From Lachnospiraceae bacterium (GTDB lineage Bacteria > Bacillota > Clostridia > Lachnospirales > Lachnospiraceae), in NCBI GenBank assembly GCA_900769175.1, contig CAAGFP010000224.1:1-59854 (forward strand): a stretch of DNA of 59,854 bases, in the 5' to 3' direction. A model generated the notes under the pieces. That model was given only the letters and a program-made list of their open reading frames with translations, had not been told where the DNA came from and did not search any database. Within the stretch, counting starts at the first letter, position 1, and the number at the start of each line of letters is the position of its first letter. This document shows positions 24,649 to 32,944 of the stretch, one piece after another. The position numbers and the translations under genes were made by a program.

Positions 24649-26496
24649 ATGAAAGGTTTTACAGGATTTTATTCAAATGCAAATCTGTTATCCGGCTACG
24701 AATATTATATGAATATCCTCGCAGCCCAATGTTCAAATGATGACGATTCAAACGAGAACTGCCTGCTAAGCGACCATCTGGCCTTGGGAGCCGAATATAT
24801 GGATTCCATCGGTTCGGAAGGTGAGCGTCTTTTCCTTGCCCTGTACGGCTCTGTCACCAATGCGGATATTATAAAAAAAGAACTCGACCTGGCCGGTCAG
24901 TCCTATCCGACAAAAAATCTTTATAAAACGCTTCTTTGCGGTTTTGCCGAATGGGGAACATCTTTATTTCCGAAACTGGAAGGTTCTTTTTCTTTTGTTT
25001 TGTTCGATGAAAGAAATTCCTGTCTCTATCTCGTTCGGGACGGTTTTGGCTGCAAACCTTTATTTTACAGCGAAATCAACGGTCAGTTTTTATTCGGAAC
25101 CAGACTTCGTTTCCTGCTTAATAACCCGAATCTGAAATGCAGTGTAAGCAAAGCCGGTTTTAATGAAATCTTTTCTTTAGGACCCTCACATACACCGGGA
25201 GCAGCCGTATATGATATGACCAAAGAGGTGCGTCCCGGATTCTATATCAAATGTGATAAACTCGGGATGATATCCAAACGCTTCTATAAATTACGTACCT
25301 CGGTTCATATGGACAGTGAGGAAGAAACGATTCAAAGAAATTTAGAGCTGTTAAAGAAAGCCGTACAAAAAAATGTATATTTAACATCCAAAACCTACCG
25401 GGAATTCGCAGAAATACGGGAACCGGCCATAGAAATCGGAAGTCTTCTTTCAGGCGGAATTGATTCGAGTATTGTTACCAGACTGCTGAAAGAGGAAATG
25501 GGCGATACAAAGCTTTTCACCTATTCCTTTGAATTTACGGACAATGATAAATTTTATCAGCAAAATGACTTCCAGCCATCCTTGGATCATCCTTATGTTG
25601 AAGAAATGGTTCACAATCTGAATACACAACATACCACATTAACCTGCAATTCCAAGGAGTTATTCGATTCCCTGACACTATCCGTCAAAGCGCATGATTT
25701 ACCTGCCATGGCAGATGTGGATTCTTCACTGATTTATTTCATGAACCGGCTGAAAGAAAACGTGTCCGGTGTTTTTGCCGGAGAATGTGCGGATGAGATT
25801 TATGGCGGTTATCCCTGGTTTCACCGGGAGAATCTCATGTATGCGGATACCTTTCCCTGGATGATACAGAAAGAAACAAGAAAGCTTCTGCTAAAAGATG
25901 ATTTTCTGGAATTTCTTGAAATGGATGATTATATCCGGAATGCTTACCACAAAACAGTGGAAGAAATTACTTTTCTGCCCGACGAGGATCCTCTTGAGAA
26001 AACACTTCGCCGAAATGAATATCTAAGCATTACGTGGTTTATGCAGACATTATTAAACCGTATGGAACGTGCAAGCGCCGTTTCAGGTGTAGAGACCTAT
26101 TGTCCTTTCGCTGACAGAGAATTAATCGAATATGCCTATAATACTCCTTTTCGTATTAAAAGCAGTCAATGTACTCCGAAAAATATTTTACGAAAAAGCT
26201 GCAAAGGTCTCCTTCCCGAAACGATTCTTACCAGGAAGAAATCACCGTTCCCGAAAACCTATCATCCCGATTTTGAAGATCGCTTAAAAAATGCCATCCG
26301 CGAGAGAATGTATGATTACACTTCGCCACTCCACTCATTTTTGGATGAAAACAAGGTAGAAGCTTATCTTTCAAAGCCTCTTTCCTATCATACACCATGG
26401 TATGGTCAGTTAATGGCCGGTCCACAGCTTCTTTCTTATCTTCTTCAAGTAGATGAATGGATCTGTGAAAACCGGGTTACCCTGCTATTCTCCTAG
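24649..26496 (+). CDS. Asparagine synthetase B-like protein with inactive glutaminase domain
   Basis: 615 residues with the two-domain plan of AsnB. The C-terminal synthetase half is intact: ATP pyrophosphatase loop SLLSGGIDSS (266-274), later GECADEIYGGYPWF and CPFADRELIEYAY. The N-terminal class II amidotransferase half has lost its nucleophile: AsnB proteins begin MCG, this one MKGFTGF (Cys2 to Lys). The glutamine-binding NGEIYN is YGSVTN here and LDG is LEG, while RDGFGCKPLF keeps the rest of the fold. So glutamine hydrolysis is not expected; the protein may use free ammonia or an amine, or may form another amide. It is preceded by a weak AAAGGCG ribosome site. Convergent with dpaB, whose stop it overlaps by four bases. 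Confidence 0.85.
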   Translation: MKGFTGFYSNANLLSGYEYYMNILAAQCSNDDDSNENCLLSDHLALGAEYMDSIGSEGERLFLALYGSVTNADIIKKELDLAGQSYPTKNLYKTLLCGFAEWGTSLFPKLEGSFSFVLFDERNSCLYLVRDGFGCKPLFYSEINGQFLFGTRLRFLLNNPNLKCSVSKAGFNEIFSLGPSHTPGAAVYDMTKEVRPGFYIKCDKLGMISKRFYKLRTSVHMDSEEETIQRNLELLKKAVQKNVYLTSKTYREFAEIREPAIEIGSLLSGGIDSSIVTRLLKEEMGDTKLFTYSFEFTDNDKFYQQNDFQPSLDHPYVEEMVHNLNTQHTTLTCNSKELFDSLTLSVKAHDLPAMADVDSSLIYFMNRLKENVSGVFAGECADEIYGGYPWFHRENLMYADTFPWMIQKETRKLLLKDDFLEFLEMDDYIRNAYHKTVEEITFLPDEDPLEKTLRRNEYLSITWFMQTLLNRMERASAVSGVETYCPFADRELIEYAYNTPFRIKSSQCTPKNILRKSCKGLLPETILTRKKSPFPKTYHPDFEDRLKNAIRERMYDYTSPLHSFLDENKVEAYLSKPLSYHTPWYGQLMAGPQLLSYLLQVDEWICENRVTLLFS

Positions 26497-27086
26497 TAAT
26501 CCCGGATGACCGGCTGAATCTGTTTACCCTGCATGGCGAAAAGGATACTTTCCGGAATCTGCTCCATATGAGCCACTAAAGATTTCGGTTTTTTCCCATA
26601 ATCGTCCTGGCCAAAGGGAACAAAATAAATATTTTTGGTATTCATAAGCAGCCCGATATTTTTTAAATTCATTCCCAGGGCATCATTGGTGGAAACTGCA
26701 AGCACAAGCGGAAGTTCATTTCTTAAATGCGCTTTTGCCGCCATCAAGACGGGAGTATCCGTAATTCCGCCTGACAGTTTCCCCAATGTATTCCCTGTGC
26801 ATGGCGCAATAATCATGCAGTCCAGATAGCCTTTCGGTCCGATGGGTTCCGCCTTTTGAATGGTATCAATCCCTTGCTCTTCTTTCGTCTCCGTAATTCT
26901 TAGTACCTCTTTCCTGAACGCATCCGCATTCCAGAATCGATTATCCATAGTCATAACCGAGTCCGAAAAAATCGGATAAAGAATCGCTCCTTCTTCTTTC
27001 AAAGTTTTCAAAACGTCCAGAATTCTTGTGAATGTACAAAAAGAGCCGGTCAGTGCAAAACCGATTTTTTTATCCCTAAGTTCCAT
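26493..27086 (-). CDS. dpaB: Dipicolinate synthase subunit B
   Basis: 197-residue flavoprotein-fold subunit (SpoVFB) needed with DpaA to make dipicolinic acid in the mother cell from dihydrodipicolinate. Seen: MELRDKKIGFALTGSFC (flavin-fold phosphate loop), FSDSVMTMDNRFW, MIIAPCTGNTLGKLSGGI and PLVLAVSTNDALG, all characteristic. The start is ATG 27086 with GGAAGGAG nine bases before it; the open frame extends further upstream but without similarity. It follows dpaA by 28 bases. Its presence implies endospore formation in this lineage. Expression is expected in the mother cell under SigK; I could not assign such a promoter by eye. Confidence 0.93.
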   Translation of the reverse strand: MELRDKKIGFALTGSFCTFTRILDVLKTLKEEGAILYPIFSDSVMTMDNRFWNADAFRKEVLRITETKEEQGIDTIQKAEPIGPKGYLDCMIIAPCTGNTLGKLSGGITDTPVLMAAKAHLRNELPLVLAVSTNDALGMNLKNIGLLMNTKNIYFVPFGQDDYGKKPKSLVAHMEQIPESILFAMQGKQIQPVIRDY

Positions 27087-27114
27087 TTCTTCTCCTTCCG
27101 GTAGAAAACTAATC

Positions 27115-28014
27115 TCATTTCCAAATTTCCTCCAATATATATTCCGCCAGTATTTCTCCGCTTTCTTTCGGTGCGTAACGTCCAGGAAGTCCCGGAAGAT
27201 AATAAAATCTGCCGGCATATTGCATTTTCTCTTCCTCCGATAAAATGCATTCCCGCCCCGCCAGTTCGAAAATGCGGCAGTCTTTTGCAATGCTCTCTTT
27301 TGCCGCTTTCGATAATACCGGTTTTGGAATGGTATTGAATATATAAGAAAATTCATTCAGATTCTTACATTCCGATAAAAGGAGGGTTTCAAACCCATAG
27401 GCATCCGCCTCATACAAAGCCGCTTTTCTTCTGGCTAAAACGGTAACTTTTGAATCCATCCCTTTTAATTTCCAAGCCAGGATTTTCCCACAGCGTCCAT
27501 AACCCATTACCAGTACCTTTTTTCCATGCAGATTGCATTCGGAATGACAGATTGCTTCTGCAATAGCACCTTCTGCGGTTGCAACGGCATTTTTTATTGC
27601 AATTCCGTCATTTGTCAATAAATCATGAAACCGGGCTTTTGTATGTTCCATCCACTCCTTGGGAATATTGCCTCCAAAGACCAGGTGATGCGCTTTTATA
27701 TGTTCCATAAACTCCTTTTGTGTAATCGTAGGTCCGTTTTCGACGGTTTTTAACGTGTGACCGTCTTTCGTTACAGGCACGGGAAGAATAATGAAATCAT
27801 ATTCCTCCATTCGCTCAAAAACGGAATTCTTTTGTCTTAAGACTTCTTCTTTGACCAGATTCCCCGCTTTATCAAAACCGATTGTGCAGGCGGACCCGTC
27901 AGCAAAGGGAGCCGTTCTGTAAACCCCATAGGAATCCATGCGGATTCCGTTTCGAATCAGTTCATCCAGCAGATAAGCGCTTCTTTTGTCACCGCATACA
28001 ATCAGACCTCTCAT
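27115..28014 (-). CDS. dpaA: Dipicolinate synthase subunit A
   Basis: 299-residue NAD(P)-binding subunit (SpoVFA). Seen: MRGLIVCGDKRSAYLLDELI at the N-terminus, GPTITQKEF, a Rossmann loop KVLVMGYGRCGKILAWKLKG near residue 155 (split from a longer stretch), FNTIPKPVLSK and ELAGRECIL. The start ATG 28014 is preceded by GCGAGGATAAC. It begins only 13 bases after the T-tract of the engB terminator, so its promoter must lie upstream of or within that terminator; see findings. The pair dpaA-dpaB is often clustered with asd/dapA in Bacillus but here is alone. Confidence 0.93.
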   Translation of the reverse strand: MRGLIVCGDKRSAYLLDELIRNGIRMDSYGVYRTAPFADGSACTIGFDKAGNLVKEEVLRQKNSVFERMEEYDFIILPVPVTKDGHTLKTVENGPTITQKEFMEHIKAHHLVFGGNIPKEWMEHTKARFHDLLTNDGIAIKNAVATAEGAIAEAICHSECNLHGKKVLVMGYGRCGKILAWKLKGMDSKVTVLARRKAALYEADAYGFETLLLSECKNLNEFSYIFNTIPKPVLSKAAKESIAKDCRIFELAGRECILSEEEKMQYAGRFYYLPGLPGRYAPKESGEILAEYILEEIWK

Positions 28015-28027
28015 CGTTATCCTCGCT

Positions 28028-28066
28028 AAAAAAAAGAAACCACATACTTTATTGTATGTGGCTTTC
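28028..28066 (-). terminator. Strong intrinsic terminator of the clp-lon-engB operon
   Basis: On the minus strand GAAAGCCACATAC pairs with GTATGTGGTTTC around AATAAA and is followed by nine T. The engB stop codon (28049-28051) lies inside the loop, so the terminator overlaps the end of the gene. Confidence 0.88.
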
Positions 28067-28657
28067 TTCATTAGTTTCCAGATAGGAATCGATTACCTGA
28101 TATATTTCTTGTAATCCGCTCTTATTTAAAGCAGAAAAAGGAATGATTTTCGTTCCGGAAACGGTTTTTAATTTATTTCGTATCATTTTAATGTTTTTAT
28201 CAATCTGGCTTCTGCTTATTTTATCTGATTTCGTCGCAATAATAATCGGTTCAAATCCGTTCGACAGAATCCATTGATACATATTACAGTCATTCGCAGA
28301 CGGTTCATGGCGAATATCAATCAATAAAAATACAGCCTTTAATTGGGAGGAAGTCCGAAGATATCGTTCAATCATCTTCCCCCATTTTTCCTTGGTTTCC
28401 TGCGAAACCTTCGCGAATCCGTACCCGGGCAGATCCACCAGGTACAGTTCGTTATTGATAAGATAGAAATTTATTGTCTGGGTTTTACCGGGCTGGGCAC
28501 TGGTTCTTGCATAATTCTTCCGGTTCATAACGGCATTAATCAACGAAGACTTGCCGACATTACTTTTTCCGGCAAAAGCGACCTCCGGATGTTCGTTTTT
28601 CGGAAGTGTACTCGTAATCCCACACACGGTTTCTAAGTTTATACTTTTTATTTTCAT
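28049..28657 (-). CDS. ysxC: Ribosome biogenesis GTPase EngB (YsxC/YihA)
   Basis: 202-residue essential GTPase that helps 50S subunit assembly. G motifs seen in order: AGKSNVGKSSLI (G1, residue 29 on), AQPGKTQTINFY (G2), VDLPGYGFA (G3), IIIATKSDKIS (G4) and FSALNKSG (G5). The start is ATG 28657 (MKIKSINLET) with GGAG seven bases upstream, 10 bases after lon stops; the longer frame begins within lon. The tig-clpPX-lon-ysxC order is the same as in Bacillus and many Clostridia. Its stop codon lies within the operon terminator. Confidence 0.95.
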   Translation of the reverse strand: MKIKSINLETVCGITSTLPKNEHPEVAFAGKSNVGKSSLINAVMNRKNYARTSAQPGKTQTINFYLINNELYLVDLPGYGFAKVSQETKEKWGKMIERYLRTSSQLKAVFLLIDIRHEPSANDCNMYQWILSNGFEPIIIATKSDKISRSQIDKNIKMIRNKLKTVSGTKIIPFSALNKSGLQEIYQVIDSYLETNEESHIQ

Positions 28658-28667
28658 TTCATCTCCG

Positions 28668-31001
28668 TCAGCACATGCTGATTGTTGCAACTTCTTTCAT
28701 GTTTGAAACAAAGACGCATTCCAGTTTATCTTTGATTTCTGCATCAATTTCTTCCAAATCCGGCTGGTTTTCTTTCGGAATCAATACCGTTTTAACGCCG
28801 GCTTCGGATGCGGCCAAAAGTTTTTCTTTTAATCCGCCGATTGGAAGTATTCTTCCCCGAAGTGTAATCTCTCCTGTCATGGCAAGATCCCCTCTGACCG
28901 GCGTCTGTGTGAAAGCAGAAAGCATGGCAGTTGCCATCGTAATTCCGGCGCTTGGTCCGTCTTTGGGAACTGCGCCCTCGGGAATGTGAATATGAATATC
29001 GTTTTCCTTAAAGAAATCTTCCGAAATCTCATATTCTCCTGCTATCGAACGGATATAGCTGTATCCCGCAATCGCAGATTCTTTCATTACATCTCCAAGC
29101 TGACCGGTGAGTTCGATTTCTCCCTTTCCGGGCATGACATTGACTTCAATTTCCAAAGTATCTCCGCCGACCTGTGTCCATGCAAGACCGCGTACGACTC
29201 CAATCTGCGGTGCTTTCTTTATTTTATCAAACAGATATTTCTTCTTTCCCAAAAAATCTTCCAGATTCTTTTCGTTCACACGAATCTGTTTTTTCTCCTC
29301 GCAAAGAATCATTTTTGCTGTTTTTCTGCAGATTTTACCGAACTGACGCTCTAAGCTTCTGACACCGGCTTCCTTTGTATAGTAAGAAATAATCGTTCGA
29401 ATCGCACCATCCGTGATGGTTAAATTCTGTTTCTTTAATCCGTTACTCTTTAACTGTTTCTCCCACAAATGTTCCTTTGCGATATGGAACTTTTCATTCG
29501 CGGTATAACTGTTTAATTCGATAATTTCAAGGCGGTCAAGGAGTGCCGGCGGTATGGTAGACATATTGTTTGCGGTTGCAACAAATGTAACATCCGATAA
29601 ATCCATCGGCAGCTCGATATAATGATCCCGAAAGCTGTAATTTTGGGCACTGTCTAATACTTCTAAAAGCGCAGATGCGGGATCTCCCTTGAAATCGCTT
29701 CCCAATTTATCGATTTCATCGAGTAAAATGAACGGATTCTTTACACCGGCCTGCTTCACGGCATTGACGATTCTTCCGGGCATCGCGCCCACATAGGTTC
29801 TTCTGTGTCCGCGGATTTCCGCCTCATCTTTCACGCCACCAAGGCAGACTCTGACATATTTACGGTTCATGGCTTCTGCAATCGACCTGGCAATTGAGGT
29901 TTTTCCGGTTCCCGGCGGTCCAACCAGACAAAGAATCGGAACTTCTCCCTTACTGTTTAATGTCCTTACCGCAAGGAATTCCAAAACACGCTCTTTTACC
30001 TCTTTCAAACCATAATGGTCGCGTTCTAAAATCTCGGTCGCAAGCTTTAAATCCGTTCTGTCTGTAGAGGATTTATTCCACGGAAGCTCCAAAAGAGTCT
30101 CAATATAGGTTCTTTGAACGGCTGCTTCCGAACTGCTTCCGGAAAGGCCGCGAAATCTTGCAATCTCTTTTTGAATGGCTTTCTTAATCGTACTGTCAGC
30201 GTCAAGCTTTGAAAGCATCTCTTCCATTTCGTCTCCGTCCGGAAGCGCATCTTCTTCTCCAAGTTCTTTTCGGATGGCGGAAAGCTGTTCTTTTAAAATA
30301 AATTCCCGCCTCTGTTCATCCGACTTCTCCCTGATTGAGCTTGCAAATTTCTGATTTAATTCCGAGCGGATTCTTTGAATGGAAATTTCTTCTCTCATGT
30401 TTTCAACAAAACATTGAAAAAGACCTTCTACCGTTTTTTGCTCTAAAAATTTCTGTTTCACTGCAAAAGGAAACGGAATCTGAGCCACATAATTATTCAA
30501 CAGCGGGGCATAATGTTCCTCCGTACCGGTCAATTTCAACAACTGGTTCGAAATCTTCGGCTGATAAACGATATATTCACCAAGCAGTTCTGCGAGAATA
30601 CGAATTCTGGCTTTCTCTTCTTCCGGTGATAAATCGCGCTGCAAAAGTTCATACGGGGTGATATAGGCACCACAGGAACCATCATCATAGCGAATCAGGT
30701 CTGACATAACCGCTCTTTCGCTTCCCTCGACAAGTACCCGCACACAGTGATTGGGCAGAGTGACCTTTTGTTTTATAACAACAATGACACCTGTATGATA
30801 AACGGTGTCATTGGAAAGTCCTCTGCTGTCTTCATCAAGCAAAGAAACCAGGAACAACTTATGACCGGCTTCAATGGAACGATTGAGAGTCGTAATTGCC
30901 TCTTCCTTCGTTAAATCGAAATGTCCGGTCATGCCGGGTAGTATTGCCATTCCTCTTAATGCAATTGTTGGAAGTAAAACTAAATTATCTCTATTATCCA
31001 T
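28668..31001 (-). CDS. lon: ATP-dependent protease Lon
   Basis: 777-residue LonA. Domains in order: N-terminal substrate domain (DNLVLLPTIALRGMAILPG) to about 300 with a coiled part, AAA+ domain with GPPGTGKTSIARSIA near 357 and ILLDEIDKL near 415, and the C-terminal protease with catalytic Ser in PKDGPSAGITMA near 677 and Lys in GGLKEKLLAA near 720. ATG 31001 (MDNRDN) lies one base after the clpX stop with AAGAAGAGA before it; a TTG seven codons upstream is an alternative. Degrades misfolded and regulatory proteins in the cytoplasm. Confidence 0.97.
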   Translation of the reverse strand: MDNRDNLVLLPTIALRGMAILPGMTGHFDLTKEEAITTLNRSIEAGHKLFLVSLLDEDSRGLSNDTVYHTGVIVVIKQKVTLPNHCVRVLVEGSERAVMSDLIRYDDGSCGAYITPYELLQRDLSPEEEKARIRILAELLGEYIVYQPKISNQLLKLTGTEEHYAPLLNNYVAQIPFPFAVKQKFLEQKTVEGLFQCFVENMREEISIQRIRSELNQKFASSIREKSDEQRREFILKEQLSAIRKELGEEDALPDGDEMEEMLSKLDADSTIKKAIQKEIARFRGLSGSSSEAAVQRTYIETLLELPWNKSSTDRTDLKLATEILERDHYGLKEVKERVLEFLAVRTLNSKGEVPILCLVGPPGTGKTSIARSIAEAMNRKYVRVCLGGVKDEAEIRGHRRTYVGAMPGRIVNAVKQAGVKNPFILLDEIDKLGSDFKGDPASALLEVLDSAQNYSFRDHYIELPMDLSDVTFVATANNMSTIPPALLDRLEIIELNSYTANEKFHIAKEHLWEKQLKSNGLKKQNLTITDGAIRTIISYYTKEAGVRSLERQFGKICRKTAKMILCEEKKQIRVNEKNLEDFLGKKKYLFDKIKKAPQIGVVRGLAWTQVGGDTLEIEVNVMPGKGEIELTGQLGDVMKESAIAGYSYIRSIAGEYEISEDFFKENDIHIHIPEGAVPKDGPSAGITMATAMLSAFTQTPVRGDLAMTGEITLRGRILPIGGLKEKLLAASEAGVKTVLIPKENQPDLEEIDAEIKDKLECVFVSNMKEVATISMC

Positions 31002-31002
31002 A

Positions 31003-32244
31003 CTATTCTCTTCTTGTAACAATGGGTTCCGACTTACCCTGAATACAGTCTTTTGTAATTACACAACTTTCAATCGAATCATCAGACGGCATTTCGAACA
31101 TAACATTCATCATTGCCTTTTCCATAATAAAACGAATGCCGCGTGCTCCCGTCTTTCTCTCGTAAGCAAGTTTTGCAATTTCCCTGATTGCATCTTCTTC
31201 AAAAGACAGATTCACTCCGTCAAGGTCAAAAAGTGCCTTATATTGTTTTACCATTGCATTCTTCGGTTCCGAAATAATTCGAACCAGCGCATCTTCATCC
31301 AATCCGTCCAAAGAAACCGTAATCGGAAGACGACCAATGAGTTCCGGAATCAATCCGAATTTCACTAAGTCCTGAGGGGTTGTTTCCTTCAGAAAATCTC
31401 CGATTCGCATCTCAACATTCTCAGATAAAACAGAATTGAAACCAATCGTTTTCTTATTCAGTCTTGATTCAATGATTTTCTCAAGTCCGTCGAATGCTCC
31501 ACCGCAAATAAACAGGATATTCGTTGTATCAATCTGAATCATTTCCTGATTCGGATGTTTTCTGCCGCCCTGAGGGGGAACCGATGCATTCGTTCCTTCA
31601 ATGATTTTTAATAAAGCCTGCTGTACCCCTTCACCGGAAACGTCACGGGTAATAGATACATTTTCGCTTTTTTTGGTTATTTTATCAATTTCATCAATAT
31701 AAATGATTCCGTGTTCGGCACGTGCAACATCGTAATCAGCCGCCTGAATCAATTTCAATAAAATGTTTTCAACATCTTCACCTACATATCCGGCTTCTGT
31801 CAATGTCGTAGCATCCACGATGGTGAAAGGAACATTGATGATTTTGGCGAGTGTCTGTGCAAGATAAGTCTTTCCCGAACCGGTAGGACCAATCATGACA
31901 ATATTGCTCTTTTGAAGCTCTACGTCCAAATCCTTTCCGGCCATGATTCTTTTATAATGGTTATAAACCGCAACCGATAAGACCTTTTTTGCATCATCCT
32001 GTCCGATGACATATTCATCTAAAAATTCTTTAATCTCTACAGGCTTTAACAGATTAATATCCAGATTATCGTCCTGTTCGCTCTCCTGAAAGTCTAATTC
32101 ATCTTCAATCAGTTCGCTGCATAAATCAACACATTCATCACAAATATAGATGCCGGAAGGTCCTGTAATCATTTGTCTGACCTGATCTCTGGACTTCCCG
32201 CAAAAAGAGCATCTTATCTTGTCGTCTGAATTTCTTCCTGCCAT
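31003..32244 (-). CDS. clpX: Clp protease ATP-binding subunit ClpX
   Basis: 413-residue unfoldase. N-terminal zinc-binding domain with CSFCGKS and CDECVDLC (residues 12-41), AAA+ with GPTGSGKTYLAQTLA (about 116), Walker B IIYIDEIDK (about 180), and the ClpP-docking loop IGF (KTIGFNS, about 268). The family's GARGIR sensor is KTGARGIRFIME near residue 366. It feeds substrates to ClpP, encoded 15 bases upstream. Confidence 0.97.
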   Translation of the reverse strand: MAGRNSDDKIRCSFCGKSRDQVRQMITGPSGIYICDECVDLCSELIEDELDFQESEQDDNLDINLLKPVEIKEFLDEYVIGQDDAKKVLSVAVYNHYKRIMAGKDLDVELQKSNIVMIGPTGSGKTYLAQTLAKIINVPFTIVDATTLTEAGYVGEDVENILLKLIQAADYDVARAEHGIIYIDEIDKITKKSENVSITRDVSGEGVQQALLKIIEGTNASVPPQGGRKHPNQEMIQIDTTNILFICGGAFDGLEKIIESRLNKKTIGFNSVLSENVEMRIGDFLKETTPQDLVKFGLIPELIGRLPITVSLDGLDEDALVRIISEPKNAMVKQYKALFDLDGVNLSFEEDAIREIAKLAYERKTGARGIRFIMEKAMMNVMFEMPSDDSIESCVITKDCIQGKSEPIVTRRE

Positions 32245-32259
32245 TTAAGTTTCTCCAGT

Positions 32260-32859
32260 CTATTTGGTTTCGGTTTCACTTCTGGAAGTAATCACACAGT
32301 CGATTAAGCCATAAGCTTTCGCTTCTTCCGCACTCTTCCAGTTATCACGGTCTGTATCCGCAATGAGTTCTTCATAAGTCTTTCCACAATTTTCAGCCAT
32401 TATTCTGGTCAGTTTTTCCTTGGTGCGTAAAATATGCTTTGCCGCAATTTCAATTTCCGTTGCCTGACCCTGTGCTCCGCCAAGCGGCTGATGAATCATG
32501 ATTTCTGCATTGGGAAGAGCCATTCTCTTTCCCTTTGTACCACCACTTAAAAGGAAAGCGCCCATGCTGGCAGCCATTCCGATACAGATGGTGGAAACAT
32601 CACATTTGATGTATTGCATGGTATCATAGATTGCCATTCCTGCTGTCACAGAGCCTCCGGGACTGTTGATATATAACTGAATATCCTTTTCCGGATCTTC
32701 TGCTTCTAAGAATAAAAGCTGAGCGACAACTATACTTGCGGATACATCATTCACTTCTTCCCCGAGGAAGATAATTCTGTCCTTTAAAAGTCTTGAATAA
32801 ATATCATAAGAACGCTCTCCGCGACTTGTCTGTTCAATGACATAAGGTACTAAACTCAT
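32260..32859 (-). CDS. clpP: ATP-dependent Clp protease proteolytic subunit
   Basis: 199-residue serine protease. Catalytic Ser in GMAASMGAFLL (about 98), His in MIHQPLGGAQGQ (about 123) and Asp in DRDNW (about 172) are present. The start is ATG 32859 (MSLVPYVIEQT) because AGGAGG is eight bases ahead; an ATG eight codons upstream lacks one. Forms the tetradecameric chamber for ClpX. Confidence 0.97.
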   Translation of the reverse strand: MSLVPYVIEQTSRGERSYDIYSRLLKDRIIFLGEEVNDVSASIVVAQLLFLEAEDPEKDIQLYINSPGGSVTAGMAIYDTMQYIKCDVSTICIGMAASMGAFLLSGGTKGKRMALPNAEIMIHQPLGGAQGQATEIEIAAKHILRTKEKLTRIMAENCGKTYEELIADTDRDNWKSAEEAKAYGLIDCVITSRSETETK

Positions 32860-32894
32860 ATAAAAACCTCCTATCAAATTCATTTACCAGTTAC

Positions 32895-32926
32895 CAAAGC
32901 GCCTTGATATTCATCAAAGCGCTTTG
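32895..32926 (-). promoter_or_regulatory. Intercistronic hairpin between tig and clpP
   Basis: Arms CAAAGCGC and GCGCTTTG plus an inner TTGAT/ATCAA stem with a single mismatch and a four-base loop. No T-tract follows, so it is more likely an mRNA stability or processing structure that sets Tig versus ClpP levels than a terminator. Confidence 0.5.
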
Positions 32927-32944
32927 TATCAATCCGTGTACCTA

